This document shows, piece by piece, positions 6,528-14,036 of a stretch of DNA of 64,000 bases (within the stretch, counting starts at the first letter, position 1; every line of letters begins with the position of its first letter). Below the pieces are notes generated by a model. That model ran no database searches, had not been told where the DNA came from, and saw only the letters and a list, made by a program, of their open reading frames with translations. The DNA is from DATBLE01 sp963764565 (GTDB taxonomy: Bacteria; Actinomycetota; Thermoleophilia; Gaiellales; Gaiellaceae). The DNA lies in contig CAVXTD010000011.1 in NCBI GenBank assembly GCA_963764565.1, positions 1 to 64,000 of the forward strand. The letters run 5' to 3'. Made by a program: the position numbers and the translations under genes.

Positions 6528-7973
6528 GTGCGCGCCCGCATCCTCGCCAGCTTTCTCGACGACGAGCACCGCAAGTGGTGGACTCTCGGAGCCGTCACCT
6601 TCGGGCTGTTCATGATCATGCTCGACAACACGATCGTGAACGTCGCGCTGCCGTCGATTCAGCGCGAGCTGCACATCAAGAATGTGTCGCAGCTCGAGTG
6701 GGTCGTCACCGGCTATGCGCTCACGTTTGCGGTGCTGATGCTCACGGGCGGGAAGCTCGCCGACCTGTACGGGCGGCGTCGGGTCTTCATCCTTGGCCTT
6801 GCCATCTTCGCGGCCTCGTCTCTTGCCTGCGGGCTTGCCCCGAACGCGGGCTTCCTGATTGGGGCCAGGATCGTCCAGGGAGTCGGCTCGGCGATGATGA
6901 ACCCTGCGACCCTCTCGATCATCTCGGCGACCTTCCCGCCCAGGCAGCGGGGGATGGCGATCGGTATCTGGGCCGGCGTCTCTGCACTCGCACTCGCGAT
7001 CGGCCCGCTCCTCGGCGGGCTCATCACCGAGCACATCAACTGGAACTGGATCTTCTTCATCAACGTGCCGGTCGGCGTGGTCGGCATCGCGGTCGCGCGA
7101 GTCGTGATCCGCGAATCGAAGGACACGTCCGAGGAACAGCGGCTCGACCTCCCCGGCCTGCTCAGCTCGGCGATCGCCTTGTTTGCGCTCACCTACGCGC
7201 TGATCGAGGCGAACAACAAGGGGTGGACGTCGACCGAGATCCTCACTCTCCTCGTGGTCGCGGTCGCCGGTCTCGCCGCCTTCGTCGTGCTCGAGCGGCA
7301 TCAGCGCATCCCGATGCTCGACCTCTCGCTCTTCCGCAACCCGACGTTCGCCGGGGCCAACGCGGTGATGCTGCTCGTCTCCCTGGCGATGTTCGGGGTC
7401 TTCTTCTTCATCTCGCTCTACATGCAGAACGTGCTTGGCTACTCGGCGACAAAGGCCGGCGCCACCTTCCTGCCGATGACGGTGCTGATCGTGCTCGTCG
7501 CTCCGATTGCGGGGCGGATCACCGATCAGGTCGGCTCTCGCTGGCTCGTCGGCGCCGGGATGACCCTGGTCAGCTGCTCGATGCTGCTGTTCGCGCGACT
7601 CCAGGTCGACTCGAGCTTCTGGGACCTCCTGCCGGCGATGCTCGTCGGCGGCATCGGAATGGCGATCTCGATGAGCCCGACGACCGCGACCGCGATGGGT
7701 TCCGTGCCGGTCGCCAAGGCCGGCGTCGGCTCGGCCGTGCTGAACAGCATGCGGCAGGTCGGGGGCTCGCTCGGGATTGCCCTGATGGGTGCGATCATGA
7801 CGTCGTACGTCAAGGTCGGGCCGCGCGACCCTAGGCGGCCGGAGCAATTCGTTCACGGCCTTCGCCATGCGCTCCTTGTCTCGGCCGTGATCGCGTTCGG
7901 CGCGGCGGTCGTCGGAGTATCGACGATCCGGAAGTCCGTGCACGCGCCGGATCCGGTTCCTGAAGCTCGGTGA
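6528..7973 (+). CDS. DHA2-family multidrug efflux MFS transporter (EmrB/QacA type)
   Basis: 481 residues, about 14 hydrophobic helices; proton-driven drug export at the inner membrane. Seen: motif D1-like LDNTIVNVALPSIQREL in helix 1, motif A GGKLADLYGRRRVF after helix 2, motif C-like GPLLGGLI in helix 5, and NVPVG after helix 6, all typical of the 14-TM DHA2 group. GTG 6528 is the start. The stop overlaps the following TetR gene by GTGA, so pump and regulator form an operon, and a palindrome in the promoter fits repression by that TetR. Confidence 0.9.
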   Translation: MRARILASFLDDEHRKWWTLGAVTFGLFMIMLDNTIVNVALPSIQRELHIKNVSQLEWVVTGYALTFAVLMLTGGKLADLYGRRRVFILGLAIFAASSLACGLAPNAGFLIGARIVQGVGSAMMNPATLSIISATFPPRQRGMAIGIWAGVSALALAIGPLLGGLITEHINWNWIFFINVPVGVVGIAVARVVIRESKDTSEEQRLDLPGLLSSAIALFALTYALIEANNKGWTSTEILTLLVVAVAGLAAFVVLERHQRIPMLDLSLFRNPTFAGANAVMLLVSLAMFGVFFFISLYMQNVLGYSATKAGATFLPMTVLIVLVAPIAGRITDQVGSRWLVGAGMTLVSCSMLLFARLQVDSSFWDLLPAMLVGGIGMAISMSPTTATAMGSVPVAKAGVGSAVLNSMRQVGGSLGIALMGAIMTSYVKVGPRDPRRPEQFVHGLRHALLVSAVIAFGAAVVGVSTIRKSVHAPDPVPEAR

Positions 7974-8678
7974 AAGAGCGGCTGTCCGCGAGTGAGCGGC
8001 GGGCCGGGGTTCTCGACACGGCCACGCATGTCTTCTCGCGGTGTGGATACCGCGGTGCGACGACCGCGGAGATCGCGCGCGAGGCCGGCGTCAGCGAGCC
8101 GATTCTCTACCGCCACTTCGCGTCGAAGCAGGCGCTCTATCTGGCCTGCATCGACGAAGCGTGGAGGCGCGTGCGAGACGCTTGGGAGCAGGCTGTCGCG
8201 ATCGAGGATGACCCGCAGGCGTGGATGACCGCGATGTCGAGCGCCTTCTTCCAGCTCCGCGAGCAGCGCGCCGTCGTGGCGACGCTCTGGCTGCAGGCGC
8301 TGACCGAATCGGAGGACGAGCCGGAGGTACGCGCCTTCCTTCGTCGCCATCATGCGCGAGGTGCACGCATTCGTCACGGACGTCGTCCGCCGCTGCCAGG
8401 CGGCGCGCGCGATACCGGCCGACCGGGACGCGCGCGCCGAGGCGTGGATCTTCATCGCCGTCGGGCTGCTGACCGCCGTGGCCGGTCGCCTCGGTGGGCT
8501 GCCTCAGGGAGACATCGAGCGGATCCGGACGGAGCGGCGCCGCTGGCTTGTCCGGCGCGTCGTAGGTCTCGAAAAGCCGAGAGCCCCGGCTGCGGCTCCC
8601 GGGGCTCTCTCTGATCAGACTTCTCGCTTTCGGTCTGGTGAATCCTGCGGCGACCGGAGCGAACTGGCACGACTATAG
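7970..8678 (+). CDS. TetR/AcrR family transcriptional regulator (frameshifted)
   Basis: N-terminal helix-turn-helix intact: TATHVFSRCGYRGATTAEIAREAGVSEPILYRHFASKQALY in segments, followed by the ligand domain. Near 8350 the frame breaks; the ligand domain continues one frame over from IMREVHAFVTDVVRRC through WIFIAVGLLTAVAGRLGG. One extra C around 8349 explains this. The shifted frame stays open to 8678, beyond a strong hairpin at 8579-8609, so the native stop is probably nearer 8560. GTG 7970 overlaps the pump stop. It likely represses the pump operon. Confidence 0.75.
8579..8609 (+). terminator. Rho-independent-like terminator after TetR
   Basis: Perfect 11-bp GC-rich stem (GAGAGCCCCGG/CCGGGGCTCTC) with a 9-nt loop, followed by a T/C-rich tract. 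It closes the efflux-TetR operon ahead of the XRE regulator. Confidence 0.65.
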
Positions 8679-8689
8679 GGGCCATGTCC

Positions 8690-8745
8690 GAATTTGTCAA
8701 GTAGCTAGATCAAGTGATTTTGACTATCCTCTACTTCACCGGCAA
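8690..8745 (+). promoter_or_regulatory. AT-rich promoter region of XRE/TPR regulator
   Basis: Locally AT-rich in a very GC-rich context. Contains a TATCCT hexamer (8725-8730) and two direct repeats TCAAGT at 8697-8702 and 8710-8715 (13 bp apart), plausible binding sites for the regulator itself. Confidence 0.4.
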
Positions 8746-8751
8746 ATGCCT

Positions 8752-10116
8752 ATGGATAAAGCGACTAGTGGCAAGAGTCAGGAGCGGTCAGCGACTCAGA
8801 GTGAAGTCGGGGCCGCTGCCGCCCAGCTCGGCGAGCGCCTGCGCATGCTGCGCACCGCGGCGGGCCTGACCCAGAGCCAGCTCGCCGGCGGACGCTTCTC
8901 GAAGGAGTACCTGAGCCAGATCGAGCGGGGCAAGACGCGCCCGACGGCCGAGACGCTCGCGTGGCTTGCCGCCCGGCTGGAGGTCGATCCCGGCTACATC
9001 GAGCACGGCGTCAGCGCCGACGAGCGCGGTCGCGTCGAGGCGGCGCTCGCACGAGCCGAGGCCCTCGCCGAAGCCCACCGAGACGACGAGGCGCTACGGG
9101 AGTTTGCGCGCATCGGCACCGCCGTCCGCGCCACAGGCGCACCCGACCTCGAGCTCCGTTTGTTGCTCGGAGAGTCCTGGGTGCGCATCCAAGACGGCGG
9201 GATTCCCGAGGCACTCGAGCTCCTCGCCCGTGCCGGCGAGCTGGTCGAGCGGCCGGGCTTCTCCGACATCGACCGCGCCGCAGTGCTGTTTCGACACGGC
9301 GTATGCCGCTACAAGCGCTCGAGCATCTCGACCGCGATCGAGCTTCTGAGCACCGCACTCGCCCTCGCCGACCGGTCGGGCCTGCCCTCCGACCTGTTGC
9401 GCGCAGACATCCTCGGCTGGCGCTCCCGCTGTTACCGCCGTCAGCGTGACTGGCAGGCCGCGAGGGAGGATGTCGAGCGCGCGCTCGAGCTCGCCGACTC
9501 GACTCAGGATCGCCGCGCGGCCGCACAGGCGTATTTCCAGGCGTCGCTCGTCGCAGAGCGCGAGGGTCGCTGGTTGCTTGCTCGCAACTACGCCGAGCGC
9601 GCACGTGGCTTCTACGAGGAGCTCGAAGACCGTGCGATCGTCGGGCGTCTGCTGAACAACCTCGGAGGCCTCAACTTCACGCTCGGGAGCCCCGACAAGG
9701 CGGTCGAGCTTCTGAGTCACTCTTTCGAGATCGCGCTCGAGGTCGGCGACGAGCCTGAAGCGGGGCTCGCACTCTGCTCGCTCGCGCAGGTCCACCTCGA
9801 CGTGGACGACCCGGCTGCGGCGGAGGGTGAGGCTCGGAAGGCGCTCGAGCTCTTCGCGGCACGTCCGGACTACCTGCAAGGGATCGGCACGGCTCAACTC
9901 GTTCTGGGCCGGGCGCTGATCGAGCTGAATCGCTTGAACGAGGCTGAAGAAATCCTTGCAACTGCCGATAAAACCTTCGAGCAGTTGTCGTCGGTCAGCC
10001 ACCGGGCTGCGGCCTGGGTCGCACAGGGCGATCTCGCAAAGAAGCGCGGATCTGACCGTGATGCGGCCCGTCAGTACCGGCGGGCTGCCGAGGCGCTGCA
10101 GGACTTCCGCTTCTAA
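8752..10116 (+). CDS. XRE-family HTH regulator with TPR domain
   Basis: 454 residues from ATG 8752 (ATG 8746 also possible). The N-terminal HTH_XRE domain at roughly 20-80 is clear: LGERLRMLRTAAGLTQSQLA, FSKEYLSQIERGKTRPT, LAWLAARLEVDP. The remaining about 370 residues are a continuous helical array of tetratricopeptide repeats (for example NNLGGLNFTLGSPDKAVELL and ALCSLAQVHLDVDDPAAAEGEARKAL). This architecture is shared with peptide-sensing RRNPP regulators (PlcR, PrgX, Rgg/RopB types) and with other HTH-TPR regulators of unknown ligand. The TAA stop is followed 18 nt later by a ten-codon ORF with a strong Shine-Dalgarno site, which could encode its ligand. Confidence 0.85.
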   Translation: MDKATSGKSQERSATQSEVGAAAAQLGERLRMLRTAAGLTQSQLAGGRFSKEYLSQIERGKTRPTAETLAWLAARLEVDPGYIEHGVSADERGRVEAALARAEALAEAHRDDEALREFARIGTAVRATGAPDLELRLLLGESWVRIQDGGIPEALELLARAGELVERPGFSDIDRAAVLFRHGVCRYKRSSISTAIELLSTALALADRSGLPSDLLRADILGWRSRCYRRQRDWQAAREDVERALELADSTQDRRAAAQAYFQASLVAEREGRWLLARNYAERARGFYEELEDRAIVGRLLNNLGGLNFTLGSPDKAVELLSHSFEIALEVGDEPEAGLALCSLAQVHLDVDDPAAAEGEARKALELFAARPDYLQGIGTAQLVLGRALIELNRLNEAEEILATADKTFEQLSSVSHRAAAWVAQGDLAKKRGSDRDAARQYRRAAEALQDFRF

Positions 10117-10118
10117 GC

Positions 10119-10134
10119 GAAAGGAGACATAGCC
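10119..10134 (+). promoter_or_regulatory. Strong Shine-Dalgarno site before mini-ORF
   Basis: GAAAGGAGA ending about 8 nt before ATG 10135. Few genes in this window have a comparable site; most starts are leaderless or coupled. Confidence 0.65.
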
Positions 10135-10167
10135 ATGTTGGTCAAGGCCTATTCGGATGGTCATTAG
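10135..10167 (+). CDS. Ten-residue mini-ORF MLVKAYSDGH downstream of XRE/TPR regulator
   Basis: ATG TTG GTC AAG GCC TAT TCG GAT GGT CAT TAG. The start sits at ideal distance from an AAAGGAGA Shine-Dalgarno sequence and 18 nt after the stop of the HTH-TPR regulator, so both are on one transcript. There is no signal peptide or room for one; if it is a signalling molecule it would be a leaderless peptide, as described for the 8-residue SIP peptide sensed by the Rgg-family regulator RopB. Alternatives: a regulatory uORF-like element for a downstream gene, or remains of a longer gene. Function is inferred from position only. Confidence 0.5.
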   Translation: MLVKAYSDGH

Positions 10168-10195
10168 TCGGCGTCCGGTCGCGGCGGGCCGGGAC

Positions 10196-10201
10196 TAGAC
10201 T
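10196..10201 (+). promoter_or_regulatory. Putative -10 (TAGACT) of lipoprotein gene
   Basis: TANNNT 6 nt before GTG 10208, leaderless spacing. Confidence 0.55.
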
Positions 10202-10207
10202 CGATGC

Positions 10208-11119
10208 GTGGCTTCGCCGCGCATCTTCATCCTCGCCGCCGCGGTGCTGAGCACCGCGGCGTGCGGCGGAGGCGGCGGCAACGGAACCGGCGCGAAGCGC
10301 GACGGCTCGCTCTCCGCACTACTCGACCGGCCCGGCCCCGAGGTCGCGCTTGTTCAGGGCACTTCCGACTACGCGGTCGGGCCGGTTCGAGTCACATTCC
10401 TGGTGATCGACTCCGCCTCGAAGTCGGTCGAGCGGCCCCGCGCCCGGGTCTGGGTCGCGAAGTCGCTCGATTCCAAGCCGCTCGTGACCACAGAAGCGGT
10501 GCTCGAGCCGATCGGCGTCCCCGGCACCTCGAAGGCTGTTACCGGCGAGGTGACCCGGATCTACGTTGCGCGGCTGAAGCTCTCCGAGTCTGGAAAATAC
10601 ACGCTGGTCGCCGAGCCGGAGGGCGCGGAGATCCAGGGCTTCACCAACATCAAGGTCGCCAAGCGGCCGGCCGCACCCGCCGTCGGCGACCGCGCCATCT
10701 CCTCCCACACGCCGACGCTCGCGAGCGCGCGAGGCGACGTTGCGGCGCTGACGACCGCAAGCCCGCCTGACCGGACGCTCCTGCGCTACTCGGTTGCCGA
10801 CTCGCTGAGCGCGCACGTGCCGTTCGTCGTCGTCTTCGCGACCCCAAAGTTCTGCAGCTCCCGGACGTGTGGGCCGGTGGTCGACGTCGCCGCCGCGGTT
10901 CAGCGGCGCTTTGCCGGCCGCGGCGTGCGGTTCATCCACGTCGAGATCTACCAGGACAACAACCCGGCATTGGGAACCAACCGCTGGGTGAAGGAGTGGC
11001 ATCTGCCGAGCGAGCCGTTCGTGTTCCTCGTCGGCCGCGACGGTCGGATCAAGGGCCGGTTCGAGGGTTCGGTGTCGGTCGCCGAGCTGTCGGCGGCGGT
11101 TCAAACCGACCTTCTCTAG
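10208..11119 (+). CDS. Exported lipoprotein with thioredoxin-like domain
   Basis: 303 residues. The signal sequence ends in a lipobox (VLSTAAC) followed by a Gly-rich spacer, so the mature protein is probably lipid-anchored outside the membrane. Residues about 45-150 form a beta-rich domain (VALVQGTSDYAVGPVRVTF, YTLVAEPEGAE); residues about 195-303 are a thioredoxin-fold domain with FATPKFCSSRTCGPVVD, a CxxxxC pair in place of CxxC, then HVEIYQDNNP and EPFVFLVGRDGRI. This resembles actinobacterial redoxin/Sco-like lipoproteins, but the redox partner is unknown. The stop overlaps a degenerate GTGTC palindrome. Confidence 0.75.
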   Translation: MASPRIFILAAAVLSTAACGGGGGNGTGAKRDGSLSALLDRPGPEVALVQGTSDYAVGPVRVTFLVIDSASKSVERPRARVWVAKSLDSKPLVTTEAVLEPIGVPGTSKAVTGEVTRIYVARLKLSESGKYTLVAEPEGAEIQGFTNIKVAKRPAAPAVGDRAISSHTPTLASARGDVAALTTASPPDRTLLRYSVADSLSAHVPFVVVFATPKFCSSRTCGPVVDVAAAVQRRFAGRGVRFIHVEIYQDNNPALGTNRWVKEWHLPSEPFVFLVGRDGRIKGRFEGSVSVAELSAAVQTDLL

Positions 11120-11148
11120 TGTCTGACACCGGTGCGTGTCCAGACACT
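11118..11148. repeat. Paired GTGTC-GACAC palindromic repeat, copy 2 (degenerate)
   Basis: AGTGTCTG ... CAGACACT outer arms are perfect over 8 nt; the inner half is diverged. Lies between the lipoprotein stop and the selD promoter. Confidence 0.65.
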
Positions 11149-11151
11149 CCG

Positions 11152-11157
11152 TACGAT
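11152..11157 (+). promoter_or_regulatory. Putative -10 (TACGAT) of selD
   Basis: TANNNT 6 nt before ATG 11164. Confidence 0.5.
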
Positions 11158-11163
11158 CTGGCC

Positions 11164-12186
11164 ATGGCCGTGAAGCTGACCGAGCTCGTCACCTCCGGGG
11201 GGTGCGCTGCCAAGTACTCGGCAGCGCGGCTACAGGAACTCCTGGGCGGCATCGTTCCGGCCGAAGCCGAAGACCTGCTCGTCGGGCTCTCGCCTGCCGA
11301 CGACGCGGCCGTCTACCGACTCGACGACGAGACCGCGCTCGTCTTCACCCTCGACTTCTTTCCGCCGCTCGTCGACGACCCGAGCGACTTCGGGACGATC
11401 GCGGCGACGAACGCCCTCAACGACGTTTTCGCGATGGGCGGACGTCCTCTGCTCGCGCTGTCGATCGCCGAGTTCCCGGAGGAGCTCCCGATCGAGACGG
11501 TGGGGGCGATCCTCGCCGCAGCCGGCGAGCAGGTGCGGGCCGCCGGAGCGATTCTCGCCGGAGGTCATACCATCCGCGACAAGGAGCCCAAGTACGGGCT
11601 CGCCGTCGTCGGCACGGTTCACCCGGACGGGATCTGGCCGAAGTCGGGCGCGCAGCCGGGCGACGCGCTCTACCTGACGAAGCCGCTCGGGACGGGACTC
11701 GTCCTCCACGGCGCCGCCCGCGCCCTTGCGGGCGACGCCGATGTCGCCGCTGCGGTCGGGTGGATGACGACGCTCAACCTCGCCTGGGCGGACGTCCTCC
11801 GGGCCTTCCGGCCGAACGCGGTCACCGACGTGACCGGCTTCGGGCTGATCGGCCACGCGTACGAGATGGCGGACCGATCGGCCGCTCGCCTCGAGCTCGA
11901 CTCGGCCGCTTGGCCGGCGCTCGACTCAGCGCTGGAGGTTGCACGTGCGGGCGAGAAGACGGGAGGAGACGCTCGTAACCGGGACTTCGCTGCTGCACAC
12001 GTCTCGGCCCCCGGTGTCGCGGAGGAGCTGCTTGCGCTCGGCTACGATCCGCAGACGGCGGGAGGGCTCCTCGTTTCGCTCCCGGCCGACCGCGGCCCAG
12101 CGCTGGAGGCTGAGCTTGCCGCCCGCGATCTCTTCGTGCGGCGGATCGGCCGAGTGGAGGCCGGCGCAGGCGTGGTCGTGACGTAA
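11164..12186 (+). CDS. selD: Selenide, water dikinase SelD (selenophosphate synthetase)
   Basis: 340 residues. Makes selenophosphate from selenide and ATP for selenocysteine or selenouridine synthesis. The N-terminus SGGCAAKYS holds the catalytic Cys and the following Lys (the GCxxK arrangement); LSPADDAAVYRLDDE, FDFFPPLVDDP-type and GGRPLLALSIAEFPEE segments form the AIR-synthase-like ATP-binding fold, and AGGHTIRDKEPKYGLAV and VTDVTGFGLIGHAYEM are family signatures. Cysteine, not selenocysteine, occupies the active site. ATG 11164 is supported by the TACGAT at 6 nt. No selA, selB or tRNA-Sec is visible in the window. Confidence 0.93.
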   Translation: MAVKLTELVTSGGCAAKYSAARLQELLGGIVPAEAEDLLVGLSPADDAAVYRLDDETALVFTLDFFPPLVDDPSDFGTIAATNALNDVFAMGGRPLLALSIAEFPEELPIETVGAILAAAGEQVRAAGAILAGGHTIRDKEPKYGLAVVGTVHPDGIWPKSGAQPGDALYLTKPLGTGLVLHGAARALAGDADVAAAVGWMTTLNLAWADVLRAFRPNAVTDVTGFGLIGHAYEMADRSAARLELDSAAWPALDSALEVARAGEKTGGDARNRDFAAAHVSAPGVAEELLALGYDPQTAGGLLVSLPADRGPALEAELAARDLFVRRIGRVEAGAGVVVT

Positions 12187-12192
12187 CCGGTC

Positions 12193-12198
12193 TACACT
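12193..12198 (+). promoter_or_regulatory. Putative -10 (TACACT) of ctaA
   Basis: TANNNT 7 nt before GTG 12206. Confidence 0.55.
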
Positions 12199-12205
12199 CG
12201 GAATC

Positions 12206-13135
12206 GTGCACGTCGAAACCTCGCGCGGCTCGCGGCTGCGCGCCTTCGAGCTTTCCCCGGACCGGTTCCGGAACCTTGCCTCGCTGGCGATCTTCGCGCT
12301 CTGGCTGATCGTCTCGACCGGCGCGGTCGTTCGGCTGACCAGCTCCGGGCTCGGCTGCGAGCACTGGCCCGGGTGCGAGCCCGGCCGCCCGTTTCCGGAG
12401 AAGGACTACCACGCCTATATCGAGTTCGGGAACCGCCTGGTCGGCGGGCTGACGATTGTGGTCACGCTGGCTCTCGCGATCGGGGCGTGGCTCACCCCGC
12501 CGCTTCCTCGCTGGGTGCGCTGGCTGGCCGTCGCGACGTTCGCCGGAACGCTTGCGCAGGCGCCGCTCGGCGCGATCACGGTCTACGCCCATCTCCACCC
12601 GGCGCTCGTCATCCCGCATCTGTTGCTCTCGATGGCGGTGCTCGGGGCGGCGATCGTCGTCGGCCTCGAAGCGCTCGCGATCGGCCGCGGCCACGGCGAG
12701 CCGCTGGCCCGCGAGGCTCGCCTTGCCGGGATCGGCATCGCTGCTGCCTGCTTCGCGCTGCTCGCCAGCGGCACGATCGCCACCGCAGCCGGCCCACACT
12801 CGGGCGGCAAGAACGTCTACCGGCTGTGGTCGCTGCGGCCGGCGCTGCTCGTGCACGGCGCCACCGTCGCCGTCCTCGGCTGCAGCCTGATGTTCCTGAT
12901 CGGCTACTTCTTCGCCCGCCGCGCAGCGCTGGGCGGCTACTTCGCCGCTGCCTCGGGGCTCGCGGCGCTCGTGATCGTGCAGATGGCCCTGGGCGATGCC
13001 CAGTACCGCTCGCACCTCCCATGGTGGCTGGTGCTCGTACACGTCGCCGTTGCGGCAACCGTCTGGTCCTGGACGGTTGCGCTGGTCGCGTCCATGTGGC
13101 GTCCGACCGCCGCCGCACCGCACCGTTCTGCGTAG
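12206..13135 (+). CDS. ctaA: Heme A synthase (COX15/CtaA family)
   Basis: 309 residues, eight predicted membrane helices. Oxidises the C8 methyl of heme O to give heme A for aa3-type cytochrome oxidase. Seen: VRLTSSGLGCEHWPGCEPG, the conserved first-loop motif with the paired cysteines, EFGNRLVGGL with the first conserved His replaced by Asn-Arg context typical of actinobacterial CtaA, HLHPALVIPHLLLSMAVLG, and LVHVAVAATVWSW in helix 8 with heme-ligand histidines. GTG 12206 has TACACT 7 nt upstream. It implies an aerobic, cytochrome-oxidase-using organism. Confidence 0.88.
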   Translation: MHVETSRGSRLRAFELSPDRFRNLASLAIFALWLIVSTGAVVRLTSSGLGCEHWPGCEPGRPFPEKDYHAYIEFGNRLVGGLTIVVTLALAIGAWLTPPLPRWVRWLAVATFAGTLAQAPLGAITVYAHLHPALVIPHLLLSMAVLGAAIVVGLEALAIGRGHGEPLAREARLAGIGIAAACFALLASGTIATAAGPHSGGKNVYRLWSLRPALLVHGATVAVLGCSLMFLIGYFFARRAALGGYFAAASGLAALVIVQMALGDAQYRSHLPWWLVLVHVAVAATVWSWTVALVASMWRPTAAAPHRSA

Positions 13136-13138
13136 ACT
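13133..13138 (+). promoter_or_regulatory. Putative -10 (TAGACT) of PAC2 gene
   Basis: TANNNT 6 nt before GTG 13145. It overlaps the stop codon of ctaA. Confidence 0.55.
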
Positions 13139-13144
13139 GGGCCG

Positions 13145-14033
13145 GTGGCGGAGCTTCGCGTCTCACGCCGCCCGGAGCTCGAGCGGCCCGTTCTGATTGC
13201 GGCCTTCCGTGGGTGGAACGACGGAGGCCAGGGGGCGTCCCTTGCCGCCGGCTATCTCGCCAAGGCCTGGGACGCTCGCCGGTTCGCCGAGATCGATCCG
13301 GAGGGGTTCTACGACTTTCAGGCGACGCGGCCGCAGGTGAAGCTCGAGGAGGGGTTCACCCGCCGGATCGACTGGCCCGAAACGGTCTTCTACCATGCGC
13401 GGCCCGATGGGCTCGGGCGCGATGCGGTGCTGCTGCTCGGGCATCGAGCCGAGTCTGCGTTGGCGCACGTTCTCGGGACTGATCGTCGACTTCGCGCGCG
13501 AGCTCGGCGTCGAGCTGGTCGTGACGCTGGGCGCGCTTCTGGCCGACGTGCCCCACACGCGGCCGGCGCCGGTGACGGGGAGCGCGACAGATCCGGGTCT
13601 CGTCGAACAGCTGGGGCTACAGGCCTCGCGCTACGAGGGTCCGACCGGGATCGTCGGCGTCGTCCACGACGCGTGCAAGCGCGCGGGGATACCGTCTGCG
13701 AGCCTCTGGGCCGCGGTCCCGCACTACGTCTCGCTGGCGCCCAGCCCCCGGGCGGCGGGTGCGCTTTGCGGTCGGCTCGGTGGTCTGCTCGGCGCGGAGA
13801 TCGACACCGCCGAGCTCGACGAGGCGGCCGAGGCCTACGTACGCCAGGTCAGCGAGGCGATCTCCACCGACGAGGAGACGGCGGCCTACGTCGAGGAGCT
13901 CGAGCGGCGCGTCGACGAGCTGGACGAGAGCGAGATCCCCTCGGGCGAGTCGCTGGCCGCAGAGCTGTCACGGTTCCTGCGGGAGCGCGAGGAGGAAGAC
14001 GGCGATGGACCGGGTCCTTCCTCCGAGCACTAG
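13145..14033 (+). CDS. PAC2 family protein (proteasome-assembly-chaperone-like), frameshifted
   Basis: About 295 residues after correction. Begins VAELRVSRRPELERPVLIAAFRGWNDGGQGA, the diagnostic start of bacterial PAC2 proteins. The frame breaks at about 13441, where one extra C separates VLLLG from IEPSLRWRTFSG; downstream LGVELVVTLGALLADVPHTRP and GPTGIVGVVHDACKRAGIPSASLWAAVPHYV are conserved. The C-terminus is acidic (LERRVDELDESEIPSGE). The molecular role in bacteria is unsettled; the name reflects homology to archaeal/eukaryal proteasome assembly factors. Converges with DipZ, with a 3-nt gap. Confidence 0.82.
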
Positions 14034-14036
14034 CCG

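Noticed and set aside
6522..7943. Long open frame antisense to the DHA2 transporter (473 codons)
   Set aside because: Composition is Arg/Asp/Gly/His-rich low-complexity typical of the GC-rich antisense shadow; the plus-strand MFS has clear motifs.
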